Assembly (NCBI GenBank): GCA_018350325.1
Contig: JAEVLN010000005.1
Coordinates: 1,126,142-1,190,141 of the forward strand
DNA length: 64,000 nucleotides
Reading direction: 5' to 3'
From: Globodera rostochiensis
Lineage: Eukaryota > Nematoda > Chromadorea > Rhabditida > Heteroderidae
Shown here: in pieces, positions 1-15,039 of the stretch
Position numbering within the stretch: the stretch's first letter is position 1
Layout: each line of letters begins with the position of its first letter
Position numbers and translations under genes: made by a program
The notes under the pieces: generated by a model
Seen by the model: only the letters and a program-made list of their open reading frames with translations
What the model was told of the DNA's origin: nothing
The model's database searches: none

Positions 1-1015
1 GATAAAAAGCACAAATTGTCCTTCACAATTTTTCCATTAACATTTTGCTCAACAATTTACTGGTTTAAAGCGCTTTTGTCGTTAAACATTATTCGACTCC
101 ACAATTTTATCATTTACACCTCCCAATGTTCTGACACATTAATCGATTTTATTTTGCAAAAATTTAATTGGTAAAAAATAATAAAATTATTTTACAACAT
201 AAATAGGTGATTATCTTTTGACGCTCTTCCTTTATTATTAAAAATACTCATTTAAATTTTATTTTAGATTTTTTTAAGTGAATAAAATATTGAAGTTTTG
301 AAAAATAAATATTACTATTATTAGTAAAATACAAACCTTTCCCGAATAGGACAAATATTTTATTTACCAAACTCCACACTTTTCCTTCGTTATTAAAGCA
401 CAGACAGTGGCCAGAATAACGCTTTTACAAAATTCTGCTCTCAAATTGACCATAAATTTTCCTATTTATTGTCGTCAAATTTCTTTTTAATTTCTTTCCA
501 AATTCACTTCACATAATGACGGGACGGGAGAATGAAGGAAATTCTGCGCCAAACCGGTTTAAAAACGCCATAAACGTTGATAACTAACTTAACATAACCT
601 TCAATTTGCTATTAGTCGATTCATTTATTTTTTGACCTTTTATGCTTTTATATTAAAGTGTTGATTTCACTTTGGATGTTTTATGTAAATAGTGAAAGAA
701 ACAAAAATGAAAAGTTAAACTTTTGACTTTGACTTTTTGATTAAAAATGAATATTTTGATGAAACAAACACTCTTTTCGTAACATTTTCATTCCATTTAA
801 ACACATAAAAGACGAATGAATCAGACATTGAATAAATGTAATCAAATGAAAAATTTATTCAACGAAACATTTTATAGCAGCAACTTTTTGATTTTTTACT
901 TTAATTAATAGTGAAATTTATATTTTTTTCAATAAAATATAATTACACCGTTTAAAAGATCGTTTAAGTTAATTTAAGCATAAATTGGCACATATTCCAG
1001 CAATAAACAAACGCA
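1..1015. other. AT-rich flank, no gene seen
   Basis: No convincing coding exon is visible. The stretch is AT-rich and full of stops. The end (around 991-1000, CATATTCCAG) is a good splice acceptor just before the transporter ATG at 1016. It is likely an SL trans-splice site or the end of a 5' UTR intron. Confidence 0.5.
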
Positions 1016-3666
1016 ATGATGGAGATGACTGTTCTTGGGTAAAGTTTTGCACAAAAATTTAAGTTTTATTCTAGAGAATCAGAACTTTCTTTTAAGCACG
1101 AGGTCATTATAATGAATAATACAACTAAAACGAAATGTCGAATTTGCATTTACTTTAATATCCATTGAATGAAATTTGGGTCATTTAAAAAAATATTTTA
1201 TAGAAATCGAATCAGTGTTATCACCGACGGTGCCAAAGTGTCTCCATTCGGCAGTAAAATGGACATGGGGTAGAGCATAATATTAAATATATTTTAATAA
1301 TTGCTTAATTGTTTTATTCAAATAAATTTTAGGGATTATTTTGTACAAAATGGCAAGCTGAGAAAGGCACGGGGGCTGGGCTGGATATTGGCTGCCCTTT
1401 TTGTTGTTGCCGACATGGCTGGCGGAGGCATTGTGGCCTTACCAACGGCTGTTGTTCGATGTCGTTAGTTTTGTTTAATAAAAATCAATTAAAACACATT
1501 TAAAAACATTGACATTATTCAAGAATTTGTTTTTAAATTGAAAATTATTAAAATTATTTATGATATATTTGCAACGCATTTAAAAGAATTCTACCCCGGA
1601 TTGTTGATTCTGTTGTTCATGGCGCTTATCTCAACGACATCCGCAATTATGCTGGGCCAATGTTGGGAAATATTGATAAGGCGCTTCCCCGCATACCGTA
1701 CCCATTGCCGAAAACCGTATGCCGAAATTGGCCTCAAGGCGCTTGGAGAAAAGATGAGGTTACTATATTCTAAAAGCAGCATTGGCAATTTTTGGTGACA
1801 ATATTCGAGCTTTTTCCATATTTTACAGGACTATCGTATCAATTTGCGTGAACATCACACAGTACGGTGCCACCACCGTATTCCTGCTACTCTGTGCAAA
1901 AAACATTCGCGATTTCATCCGTGCCTTTTTAAACGTTGAGATCAGCTTCTGCTACTTAATTGTAATGATCGCGCTCGTGCTGTTGCCCGTCACACTGCTG
2001 AAGTCGCCCAATGACTTTTGGCCCGTCATTGTTGGCGGAATGATTAGCACAATTGTTGCCAGTAATTTTTTTGATAGTAAATCGGCCAAAAACAAACTTT
2101 GTACAAATTTTGTACAAAAAGAAACAAAACTTTGGCCAAAACTTTTGTTGGGAAATTTCAATAAAAACCAAATTTACCAAGTACAAATTTAACCATGGGC
2201 CCAGCTTTGTTTGGTATTGGCAGATCACCAACAAACTAATATATATAATTTAACATATCTATAAATATAATATATTCTCTATATTAAAAATTATTTTTTT
2301 TTTAAATTTTATTTGTAGTGCTAAATTTGTGGAATTATCTAACTTCAAAAATATACAAAAAGATTTAATTTTATAATTTTGCATGAATAAATTTGTAATT
2401 TTCATATGAAAAAACCCATTTTTAGTTGTGTTTATTTGTATTGGGTCTATGATGGACTGGGAAAGTTGTGCTTCTGCAAAAGAATTGCCTTCATTTGACT
2501 TCAGCAACTATTTGTCCGCTCTCGGCACAATGTTGTTCACCTACGGAGGCCACAGCGCTTTTCCCACAATTCAACATGACATGAAAAAGCCGTCCGAATT
2601 CAACAAATCGGCCATTCTCGGATTTTTCCGTCTGTTGCTTTTAATGTTTTTTTAAATATATTTTGTTCTTTGTTTAAAGTATTTTGTTAAGTTATTTCCG
2701 TGTTCAATTTCACTACCGTGCTTGTGTGCGGGACTGTGTACGGTAACAGTATCCGAGAGTCGGTGATCAACTCCATCCAGACTGTGTGGATTCAGCAGGC
2801 GATTAACATCATGATCACCGCCCATTGTTTGCTAACCGTTACGCTTCTGATCAACCCACTGAACCAGGAAATGGAGGAGCTGTTCTCTGTGCCACATGGT
2901 TATAAAAATTATTTTTGCTATTTCTTTTAATAAAAAGTTTTTTAACTTTATTCTTGCATTAATCTCAATTTAAAAAAATTAAATCATTAGCTTTATTAAA
3001 AACTTGAAATTCCTTTTGAAAATTTAATATATTTTTATTTATTTGTTTTTATGAAAAAATTTACTATTCACAGATTTCGGCTGGAAGCGCGTGATTCTTC
3101 GCACGTCGGTGTTGGCCATAATTGTGTTGACTGCCGAGACGGTGCCAAGTTTTGGGCCCGTTCTCGACTTCTTCGGTGGCTCCACGGTTGCGCTGACGTC
3201 GGTGGTGTTCCCCAGTCTCTTCTACTTGTACTTGGCGGCCGGAGAACTCAAATCCAAGGAGCCGGCCCATCTTGGCAACAACGAGCCAACCACGTTCAAA
3301 GAGTGCGTCATGAGACTCAAATATAATAAATAACAAAAAACAAATGGATAAAACTTTTTTTTAATTCAGAATGGTTGAGAGAACAAATTGGAAATCGCTT
3401 GTTCTTTGTGGCACAATCATCGGTATTTTTTATCTTCCAAAGCACTTAATATTATAGCTTTATGCCGTTTCTTGCTACAAAATTGTTCACTTCCAGTTTT
3501 GTCGTCTGTTGCCGGCATAATTGCCACACTTTCTGCGTTGAAAGCATTGACCACCACACATTTTGTGACGCCCTGTTATGTGCACTTTTTGTTCCCGGAT
3601 GATGAAAATGCGACTGCAATTACTTCTACAAATTGCTGTGGTCCCTTCCAAAATATTTCTAGGTAA
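1016..3666 (+). CDS. Amino-acid transporter, AAAP (Aa_trans) family, SLC36/38-like
   Basis: Multipass membrane protein expected to move amino acids across the plasma or vesicle membrane. The ten-exon model is 1016-1038, 1204-1269, 1333-1463, 1587-1758, 1829-2061, 2426-2629, 2692-2898, 3074-3302, 3370-3422 and 3497-3666. All phases agree and it gives about 495 residues, normal for the family. The N-terminal helix reads GLGWILAALFVVADMAGGGI then VALPTAVV, which is the family's first-TM signature. Further conserved stretches include GTMLFTYGGHSAFPTIQHDM and the pre-TM segment ERTNWKSLV. About ten hydrophobic segments follow. The start at 1016 fits a trans-splice acceptor 15 bases upstream; ATG 1019 is an alternative. 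Intron 5 (2062-2425) is the longest and AT-rich. Which amino acid is carried cannot be read from the sequence. Confidence 0.88.
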
Positions 3667-3697
3667 TTATTTAAAAAGAAATAAAATATGAAAATGT

Positions 3698-4425
3698 TGA
3701 AAGCTTTTTAAAATACTTAATTCAATTGAAAGCTTTTTTAAAATACTTAATTCAGTTGAAAGCTTTTTTAAAATACTTAATTCAATTGAAAGCTTTTTTT
3801 ACTTAATTCAATTGAAAGCTTTTTTAAAATACTTAATTCAATTGAAAGCTTTTTTTACTTAATTCAATTGAAAGCTTTTTTAAAATACTTAATTCAATTG
3901 AAAGCTTTTTTAAAATACTTAATTCAATTGAAAGCTTTTTTTACTTAATTCAATTGAAAGCTTTTTTAAAATACTTAATTCAATTGAAAGCTTTTTTTAC
4001 TTAATTCAATTGAAAGCTTTTTTAAAATACTTAATTCAATTGAAAGCTTTTTTTACTTAATTCAGTTGAAAGCTTTTTTAAAATACTTAATTCAATTGAA
4101 AGCTTTTTTTACTTAATTCAATTGAAAGCTTTTTTAAAATACTTAATTCAGTTGAAAGCTTTTTTAAAATACTTAATTCAATTGAAAGCTTTTTTAAAAT
4201 ACTTAATTCAATTGAAAGCTTTTTTAAAATACTTAATTCAATTGAAAGCTTTTTTAAAATACTTAATTCAATTGAAAGCTTTTTTAAAATACTTAATTCA
4301 ATTGAAAGCTTTTTTAAAATACTTAATTCAATTGAAAGCTTTTTTAAAATACTTAATTCAATTGAAAGCTTTTTTAAAATACTTAATTCAATTGAAAGCT
4401 TTTTTAAAATACTTAATTCAATTTA
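3698..4425. repeat. Minisatellite, 30-bp unit with 22/26-bp short variants
   Basis: A head-to-tail array starts just after the transporter stop codon. The long unit is 30 bp, beginning TTGAAAGCTTTTTTAAAATA and ending CTTAATTCAA. In the first half, long units alternate with a shortened unit lacking most of the TAAAATA part. From about 4120 on it is a near-perfect run of about ten 30-bp units. Because 30 is divisible by 3, an open reading frame runs through it, but this is a repeat artefact and not a gene. Confidence 0.97.
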
Positions 4426-5454
4426 GATATCATTCCGATGGATATTGCACGACGCCAGATCTCACTTTTTACTGAAGATGTGATTGAAACCCAGGCCCGA
4501 TAATTTTGTCCGTTTTATTTGCATGGAATTTGCTTATTTCTTTTTTGAATTGAATGGATATTATTATTTTTTTTCTTTTTTTTTTTAATATTCAACAAAT
4601 TTCATAATAAAAAAATGCCAAAACAAAAGATCCTGTCTTTTTCCCTTTGCATTTCTTCAATTACCTAATTGTATTTATACAGATAAAAGTTTATTTTTAT
4701 TGGTTTTACATTTTAATGAATAAACCACTAGGGATGTCATTATCTCTTTTTTTTTTGTAAATTTTGATTTGAAGCAACTTTAAAGACCAATTAAATCATT
4801 GATACGCAAAAAAAAAGTTTAAAATTTTTTAGATTAAAAACGTTTTTTCTAGTTGAAGCGCTAATAATCTTGAAGAATTTGCGGACGTAAAGCTATGTTG
4901 CACTTTTCTTATAATAAAAATCATAAACTTTGTCTTACGATTTTTAAATAAATTTTGCTCAATATTAAATTCATCTTTTTTAAAAACTGTTCTCTATTCC
5001 GATCTTTCAAAAGTTTTAAATCGCTAATTGTACAGAATCAGCAAACAGTTGGCCACTGAAAAAATTGGCAAAAATGGCTAATAGTAACTGGCGATTTCGC
5101 AATCGAAATTCATCTATAATAAAATGATTAAAATTTGAAAGAACCTTATTACAAACAAATGGTGAAACTTACTAATCATCATTGACATAGCTTACTAACG
5201 CAATTAATCACCGTAAAATTAATCGCGGACCATAATTTGTGAACACCGATCATTTGATAAAGAATAGAAAAAAATCATTATTTGCTGAATTGGGCTGCCC
5301 AAAAACAACCAAATTTGTTAAATTTGACGAATAAAGTCGACCAGAAGGCATCAGAAAGCCAATATAATTGTCCCAGCCAAATTATATTATTTCTCTGAAA
5401 AGCCATCAAAACTCAGAAAACGCTATACCCTCCAGCAGAAAGTCATTAGTCAAA
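4426..5454. other. AT-rich intergenic region
   Basis: No coding signal is seen. The last few hundred bases are the likely promoter of the histidine-rich peptide gene. Short poly-A/T runs are the only structure noticed. Confidence 0.5.
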
Positions 5455-5858
5455 ATGAATACTCTCCCCGTTTTTTCTCTTCTGCTTCTGATCGCTCTGG
5501 GCGTTTTGATCGGCATGAACAATACGTTGGAATTGCCCCAAAATATGGCTAATGATCTTGACGCGAACGTTGAGACAATTCCAATCTTTCGCTTTCGACG
5601 AGGTTATTTCTCTCCAATAAATTGAAAAAAGTTATTTTCTGCGCTAACTTTAAGTTTGTTTTGGATTTTAAATATCACTATCAGTTTGTGAAACATTTAT
5701 AGTTATTTTGCATTATCATAAAAATAGGACAAGCATTATTGGAATTACGTTTTTCAGATTGGGAAGATGGTCATCACCATCACCATCATCATCATCATCA
5801 CCATCACTGTCACCACTGGTGCGGCCACTGGTGTTGCGACTGGAGAAATAAGAAATGA
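5455..5858 (+). CDS. Secreted histidine/cysteine/tryptophan-rich peptide
   Basis: Two exons, 5455-5602 and 5758-5858, joined by a consensus GT...TTTTCAG intron in phase 1, give an 82-residue protein. Residues 1-22 form a typical signal peptide (MNTLPVFSLLLLIALGVLIG). A short acidic/neutral spacer follows, ending in a basic pair (FRFRR). Exon 2 then encodes DWEDG, twelve consecutive histidines, and a tail dense in Cys, His and Trp (CHHWCGHWCCDW) closing with RNKK. The spacing suggests metal binding (Zn, Cu or Ni), and the RR could be a processing site releasing the His-rich peptide. Both are inference. An upstream in-frame ATG exists at 5368, but the signal peptide fits 5455. I do not recognise a family. 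Confidence 0.72.
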
Positions 5859-6565
5859 AAATGTGTGAAGAGGAGTTGGTTAAATTCAACCAGTAATTTA
5901 AATTTTTTTAAAGGAAATTGTAGCAAAAACAATTCAATTTTGTGTTCATCTCCGCGCGCTTTTGTTCTGTTAGTGAAGCTATAAAGCGCGGCAGCACTTT
6001 ACACTGCGCCAAATTTGCGCTGTACCGCTCCAATTCATTGCATTTCTGTTGATCATAAATTCAATAATTTAATTAAAGTAATATGTCGACAGATTCATAA
6101 ACATTAAAATTAAATTGACGGCTTCGCAAACAAGTTGCAGGCCCAGTTTATGAATTTTATGTTCGCAGAATAAAAGCATTTTAATGTTTGTAATTAGTGC
6201 TTACATATTTATACAATATTCTTTTAACACCAAAAAACGTTTTGGGTGCCTTTCAAGCGGTTTGAATAGATGTTGAAAAGTAGAGGTTTTAAACTAATTG
6301 TATGCCGGGTATTTTGTTTGTTTCGGCTTTGTTTTGATTTAAGGGAAGCTTAAATTGTGTGGTCCGCAGATTGGACAGATTGGACTTGGTGAAAACCCTT
6401 ACTTCTGTAGTAATTGGCCGTTTGTCTCAATGGACAAGGGAAAGTTACGTGATTTCGCTATATGCATTTTTTTATTGGGATAATTTGTTAATAATTTTTA
6501 GGGAATTTTTTATGCAAAAGAATATAGCAGCTTTGCTATATATTTCACGATGCCATTTCCGCCCC
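5859..6565. other. Intergenic, no gene seen
   Basis: AT-rich sequence with one short GC-richer patch near 5950-6050. No supported exon. Confidence 0.45.
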
Positions 6566-6745
6566 AATGTCATGGCCAGGGGCATAGGCATGCAGCCCTC
6601 AAGGGCATAGGGCATAATCAAGCGACCCTCCAGGGCATAGTCATGCGACCCTCAAGGGCAAAGCGACCCTCAAGGGGCAAGTCATGTGACTCTCCAGGGC
6701 ATAATCAAGCGACCCTCCAGGGCATAATCAAGCGACCACCACGCA
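6566..6745. repeat. Imperfect tandem repeat, GCGACCCTCMAGGGCAT core
   Basis: About seven imperfect copies of a 20-25 bp unit built round CGACCCTCCAGGGCATAATC. Each unit contains the small palindrome CCCTC(C/A)AGGG. GC content is clearly above the surroundings. Confidence 0.85.
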
Positions 6746-7193
6746 GCACACGTTTTTGGAGGAAGCCTCATAATTATAAGCCTAGAGGCATACGGGCATG
6801 ATATGTAAATAAACATATAATAGTCACAGCATCCGCTCGTGCTTTTTTCTATTGGCAACCCTTTTTCAGCGATAAAGAAGCCCATGGGGAAGCTGTCGAG
6901 CGGAAGCCAACACTGTCAAAATAAAAATGTGGCACTGGCCACGATGCTTGCCAGAACGCTATATAAACATGAGCCATTGAACGACTATTATAGGCAAGTT
7001 CTATTATTGAATTTAAAATTAAAATAAAAAATTAATTTTCTATTATATTTTTTCCTCTGAATTCTTTTGTAAAACAATTCACTGATAATAGTTGTATAAC
7101 AATCAGGTATTTGATGTTTAGTATATTAATATTCCGTTTAGGTCAATCTGAATTTTAATAATCTTTTAGTAATAGGATTTGTTCTTTGAAAAT
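6746..7193. other. Intergenic upstream region
   Basis: No supported exon. It probably holds the promoter of the secreted protein gene that starts at 7194. Confidence 0.4.
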
Positions 7194-9539
7194 ATGCTGC
7201 AAATCGTTGCGATACTGTTTCTGATCAATTTCGGCGCCGATGGGTTTGTCTGGATGGAAAATTTGGACGACTGGAAGAGCTCGTGCCAAGCGATCATCGA
7301 CAAACTTCAGCAGGAGCCAATCATTTCAGGTGCTTTGTTTTTATACAGGGCTAACTTCGTTTGAGTCGCTACGCTTTTTTCAATTTTTAAGTAAGCGGCC
7401 GATTGCCGATGCTTTCGTAATTAATCCTTTTTATGAAAATGGCTCAAAAATTCAAAAGTTGGCATTTTGGGTTTCTCTATTTTAACAAATTTATATTTAG
7501 GAATGCATGACAACTCATCGCCAAATGAAATGAACAATTTAATAGAATCTTTGCGAACTTTGGAGGCAAAAGTTTCTAAAGTCATGGAGCTTATCCGAAC
7601 AGAACCGGTCACTCCTCCCGTCAATTTCTATACCATCTTTAACAAATATAAGCAAAGAATAGCGAGCCCGCTGCAAACAACAATTGCTTACTGTGACCAG
7701 CTGCAAAATGGCACCGATTATTTTGGTCAAAAATCTGATCAAAAATATTCGGACGGCATTTTGCCAAAAATTGGGTCCATAATCCGAGGACTTCCGATCG
7801 AGTTTGGAACGTTTATCATGGAGATTAGACTTGATTCGGTAGAAAAATATTATCTACAAGGTTGCAGCAATGATGAATGGACGAACGACAAATCGGAAAA
7901 ATTAAGTGAATTGATCGAAAAAATCGTAAAAGATATTGAAGGAAATGATAATAGTTATTTCTCCGTGGCACCGTTTAAGCGAGCAATGGCACTATTGAGT
8001 GACCTGCCGAAAATGGATGCTGTTTCGGGAGAGACCGACGTGAATACGGTATATAATAGATTTTACCTAAAAATTTTAAAGTGTTAATGGCGCTTACACT
8101 CAAAAAATTTTGCTACTTCAGTTTTGAATAGAAAATCAAAGAATAAAATTGTGAAAATGTTTCAGTTGCAAAAATGTTCTGATTTTGATACGAAAAATTC
8201 GATTTCATTTGACCTTTAGGATAAGTAAATTTGAATTTAGCAATTTTTAAATTTTTGTGTTCTTCTTCCACCAAAACCATAAGAAAAAGCAAATAAAATA
8301 TAAGTTAATTTATATATTTAAGGAAAACATTTTTCGTACGGTTAAATCCGATGAGAATGGTGCAGCAGCAGACACACGAATTCCTAGACGGCATAGCACC
8401 GACAATGTGCGACGCATTCGTGCCAAACCTTTAATACCTTTGGGTAAAAAAGGCGATGAAATTGTGCCAAAAGTTGAAGAAAAATTTCGCCGACGACATA
8501 GCGAAAGCAATTTTAAATCGCTTAGAAATGTGTTGGAAGAACACAATTTCAAAAAAGACCAAAAAATAAGGAGAATAAAACGCTACGCTAATACCAATTT
8601 GGACAAATGCAAAATTTTAGCTGAAATGGTTTTGGAGGCAAAAGAGGAAGTTTTTGCGAAAGAATTAACTGCGAAAATTGAGGCCATCGCTGATACTCCG
8701 GTCAAGGGCAACGAGTTTATGGCATTGGTCGACAAATTTAACTGGGAATGGACGGAGCTCCATGACCGGAGAATTGACCAATGGTTGAAGACGGACCAAG
8801 AAAAAGTTGGCAAAAATAAATTTTCATTCAAAATTAAAATGGGGAATTTCACTTTTTTTTGTTGCTTAAATTTTAATTATAATAATAAAAAGAATTTCCA
8901 TGCCTTTTTTTAATTTCCGAATTATTAAAATGATTTATTAATGTAAACTTAAGGAAAAGCATCGCATTAAAATGGTTGAAACTTCCATGACAGCGTACGA
9001 GATTTCGAAGCCGTTGAAGTCGACAATCATTTTGCAGTTGGAGGAGCTGAATAGTCAAGCAAAGACAGAAATCCAAAGATTGGATGAAGAGCTGCACAAA
9101 TTGTCGCGACAAAGGATCCAAATTGCTGAACGTGCCAAAGACACTTTGGCCAAATTTTCTTTGGACCTTCAGACCAACATTGGCTTGCCGCAGCGCGTTG
9201 TCAATGCAAAAATTCAGCCTGTCGGCGATATGCTCAGTAATGGATTGGATAGTGGCGCATTGAGTTACTACGAGATCGAAAATGTAATTTATGCAGCCAA
9301 AATGAAGGTCCAATTGGCATTTCAGGTAATAAATTCGAGATTTTTAAATTAAAAATTTGAATTTTTATTAAAATATGAACAAAATATTTTTGATTTCCTT
9401 TCAGATTCCAGAGAGTACGTATCAATGGCCAATATTTGTTGAAGCGAAAAGTGAGGAAGGCGAACCTTCACAAATGACGGCAGATGATAAAGAGATAAAA
9501 CCCACCGAAGAAGTGATGAATAGCCCAAATACAAAATAA
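7194..9539 (+). CDS. Large secreted alpha-helical protein, unknown family
   Basis: Five exons, 7194-7329, 7501-8048, 8323-8805, 8954-9325 and 9405-9539, all with consensus splice sites and matching phases, encode about 557 residues. The first 17 residues (MLQIVAILFLINFGADG) are a signal peptide. The mature protein is rich in Lys, Glu and Leu with long predicted amphipathic helices. Exon 3 carries two RRHS-containing basic patches (PRRHSTDN and RRRHSESN) about 45 residues apart, an internal near-repeat. Exon 4 has heptad-like coiled coil. The C-terminus is acidic and Pro/Ser/Thr-rich. No transmembrane segment follows the signal peptide, so secretion is likely. I do not recognise the family. 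General style resembles the secreted protein at 46.7 kb, but I see no clear sequence match. Confidence 0.75.
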
Positions 9540-10150
9540 TTTTAAAATTTGTTTTCGTAATTTTTTTATTTAGTTGATAGAATATCTTTTACATGGGTTC
9601 TGTATTTTCCTCAATTCAATTTTCTTGCATAAAATTTGGTTTATATTATTCCGATTTATTTACGCGACGAAATCCAAATAACCAATTAATTGCACTACTA
9701 AAACAAAATAAATGAAATTCGGTAAAAATATAAGAAATTAATTTAAAACTAATTTTTGCAAAAATAAAAAGAAATTATTTTAACGATGAAAACTTTCAAC
9801 TTGCTGAATATGTAAATCAATTTCGAAAAATCAACCGTTTCGTTCAATAATCTCGGACATTAATCTCCAATGTCCACGAATGACATCATCGAAGTGGAGC
9901 ATTAGAGGAAAGACATCGCCTTGGGGGTGGCGGTAAAGGACGGCACCCTCAGAAAGTAACCCAAAATATTAGATGATCATCGACGGAGATAAGCACCAGA
10001 AGCCAAGAAATGCACAATTTGCTGCTGCCACACGCCTAGAGAGTTGCGCTGCCCCCATTATAAGTACAAGACATACGCCCGATTAAAGTACACTCATCAG
10101 CAGAATTACAGGGCAAGAAATTACAACATTTTACATTTGGATATTTAAGC
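9540..10150. promoter_or_regulatory. Upstream region of alpha-tubulin gene
   Basis: About 610 bases without a coding exon. The distal half is AT-rich. The proximal part (9880-10120) is markedly more GC-rich, with no long ORF, and probably holds the tubulin promoter and 5' UTR. No specific factor site is claimed. Confidence 0.4.
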
Positions 10151-13058
<2,908 letters not shown>

Positions 13059-13198
13059 ATAATACATAATGAAGAGTTTGCATCTGCAAATATTTTAATT
13101 GAAAAAAAGCCAAAAGGATAAAGCACGGGATAAGAATTTGTTTGATTATAATAGGGCAGAGGTGCAAGCGGTTACGAAACTAATTGTGGCCCGCCATT

Positions 13199-14230
13199 AA
13201 TTTTACTAGGGTTGAGCCCCGACCCCAAAATGGGGTCGTCCCCGACCCCGACATGGCCAACCCCAACCTCCCTGACCCCCGACCCCCGACATGGCCAACC
13301 CCGACCTCCCTGACCCCCGAACCCCAAACCCCGACGGGGATCGGGGGTGAAACCCCTAAAGATCGGACTTTTTTGGGGGAGAATAAGTACTTTTTAAGAT
13401 CGATTGAAGTCTGTTCTGGTTGTGTAGTGGGTAGTGGTGTGCCGTGAGTGGGACAACAGTTTTGGGTTCGGATCCTGATTGAGTAAATGAATTCATTAGT
13501 GGAGTAAACAATTTGTAAAAATTTTTAAAATTATTTTCTGTTTTTTAAATTTTTTTTGATGATAATTGAGATAATTTTAACTTTATTGGTCTGCAAAATG
13601 AATGACTATTTAAAAAATGTATTTATTACTTTGTTCAAAGTTGAATGAGCTTAAGTATTTTACTGTCATAAGTTCTAAAAAAAAATGGCGCAATTTTTAC
13701 CATCTATTTCTTTAAAATTTTCAAAATTCAACAAGTATAGTCAAAAGTTTTCACTGAAAATTTCCAGAATTTAAGAAGTGTTGGCCAAAATTCGTTAATT
13801 TAGCAGCAATTTTTCCAATTTTTTTTTAGAAAAATCGCTAATCAAAATTCGCTCAGAAAAGCAAAACTTGGTCACAACAAGATTTTTGGAGGAGTTTTTG
13901 CCTTTCGAAAAAATTTGCTGATTATTATTCTGAGTTGCTGGGCCAAGTCAAACATGACGAGAACTCTATCAAATAATTTTTTTTCAGAAATTACAAAATT
14001 CCCTTCACTCTTGAGATTTTTAAAGATGATCAATGAATTAAAAAAAAATTTATTTATTTTATGATTGCCCAGTGAAGACTGTACTGAAATTGTTATGGGA
14101 AAATTTTTTTATGAACTTAATTTTCTTCAACCCCGACCCCCGATTCCCGACCCCGACAATTGGGTCCTCCCCGACCCCGACCCCCGACTTTCCCGCCCCC
14201 GAGGGGTCGGGGCTCAACCCTAAATTTTAC
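13199..14230. mobile_element. hAT-like non-autonomous transposon with CCCCGACCCC repeats at both ends
   Basis: The element body is 13207-14222. Its ends are inverted copies of TAGGGTTGAGCCCCGACCCC. It is flanked by an exact 8-bp direct repeat AATTTTAC (13199-13206 and 14223-14230). An 8-bp target duplication and TAGGG-type ends are characteristic of hAT elements. Both ends carry tandem CCCCGACCCC motifs, in opposite orientation. The interior is AT-rich with no transposase ORF, so it must be mobilised in trans. Confidence 0.85.
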
Positions 14231-15039
14231 AGTGATTAATTGCGTTAGTAAGCTATGTCAATGATGATTAAGTAAAGTAATATTCTTTTAAATCGGAGTT
14301 TGAACCCCGGGCAACTCACATCACTCACCTTCACACCACCAGTGCACTCAAGTAAAAGAATAAAAAACAAATTCACTTAAGGACTCGAACTTTAGACCAA
14401 AATAGAATTTCGCCACACAGTCTAACCACTAAGACACGTGACACAAGCCAGAGAACTTGAAAAAATTCAAATATATTACCACATTTTTCCGTTTGGTACA
14501 ATTTTTGTCGGTCGGTACCTTCGGTTCTCTAAAAATTTCGGTCGGTATTTTTTGGTACGAACAAAAGTGCCGAAAATCCCGAAAATGTGTCGATACTTTC
14601 CCTTACCGACCGATCTCTAGTTAAAATCATAAATTTCCCCGGCGGAGACCTCTCCCACCCATCCCTAAAAATTTGAAAAAATTACCGTATTTTTTAAATT
14701 TTGGTTACAAATAAAAACAAACTTTCCTCTCACCCAACTTGCCTTAAAATACAAAAAACAAAATTTTATTTAAATTATTTTTCTATTCAATTTTGCGGTT
14801 TACTTCAAGTAATATTTTCGCAATAATGCTAATCTCTGAATAATCTGGCTGAAGCTAATAATTTGCCTGAATGACAGGTGCCAAATGAACGTCGCCCATC
14901 GATTTATTATAAATATTCTTTAACGTCATAGCTCTGCAACAATCTCGTTAAAAATTGATTACCAAAATTGTTAATATTAAAAAAAAGTATTAACAAATGA
15001 ATTCATTTTTATTTCATATCTTTGTATTGTTTTAGCCTA
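14231..15039. other. Repeat-derived intergenic sequence
   Basis: No gene is supported. Around 14500-14620 a GGTCGGTA/TACCGACC-rich segment ending CCGACCGATCTCTAG looks like one end of a decayed inverted-repeat element. Around 14638-14670 a CCCCGGCGGAG patch resembles part of the GC-rich hairpin seen in other elements of this window. TTTTAG at 15031-15035 immediately before the next ATG is a probable trans-splice acceptor. Confidence 0.45.

Noticed and set aside
3051..3336. Alternative frames over transporter exon 8
   Set aside because: The chosen frame matches the AAAP family and the splice phases; the others are shadows.
4122..4475. 117-codon open frame of repeated KAFLKYLIQL units
   Set aside because: It is the 30-bp minisatellite read in frame; no start context, splice sites or family.
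14438..14620. 60-codon open frame
   Set aside because: Made of GGTCGGTA/TACCGACC repeat motifs that look like a transposon end.
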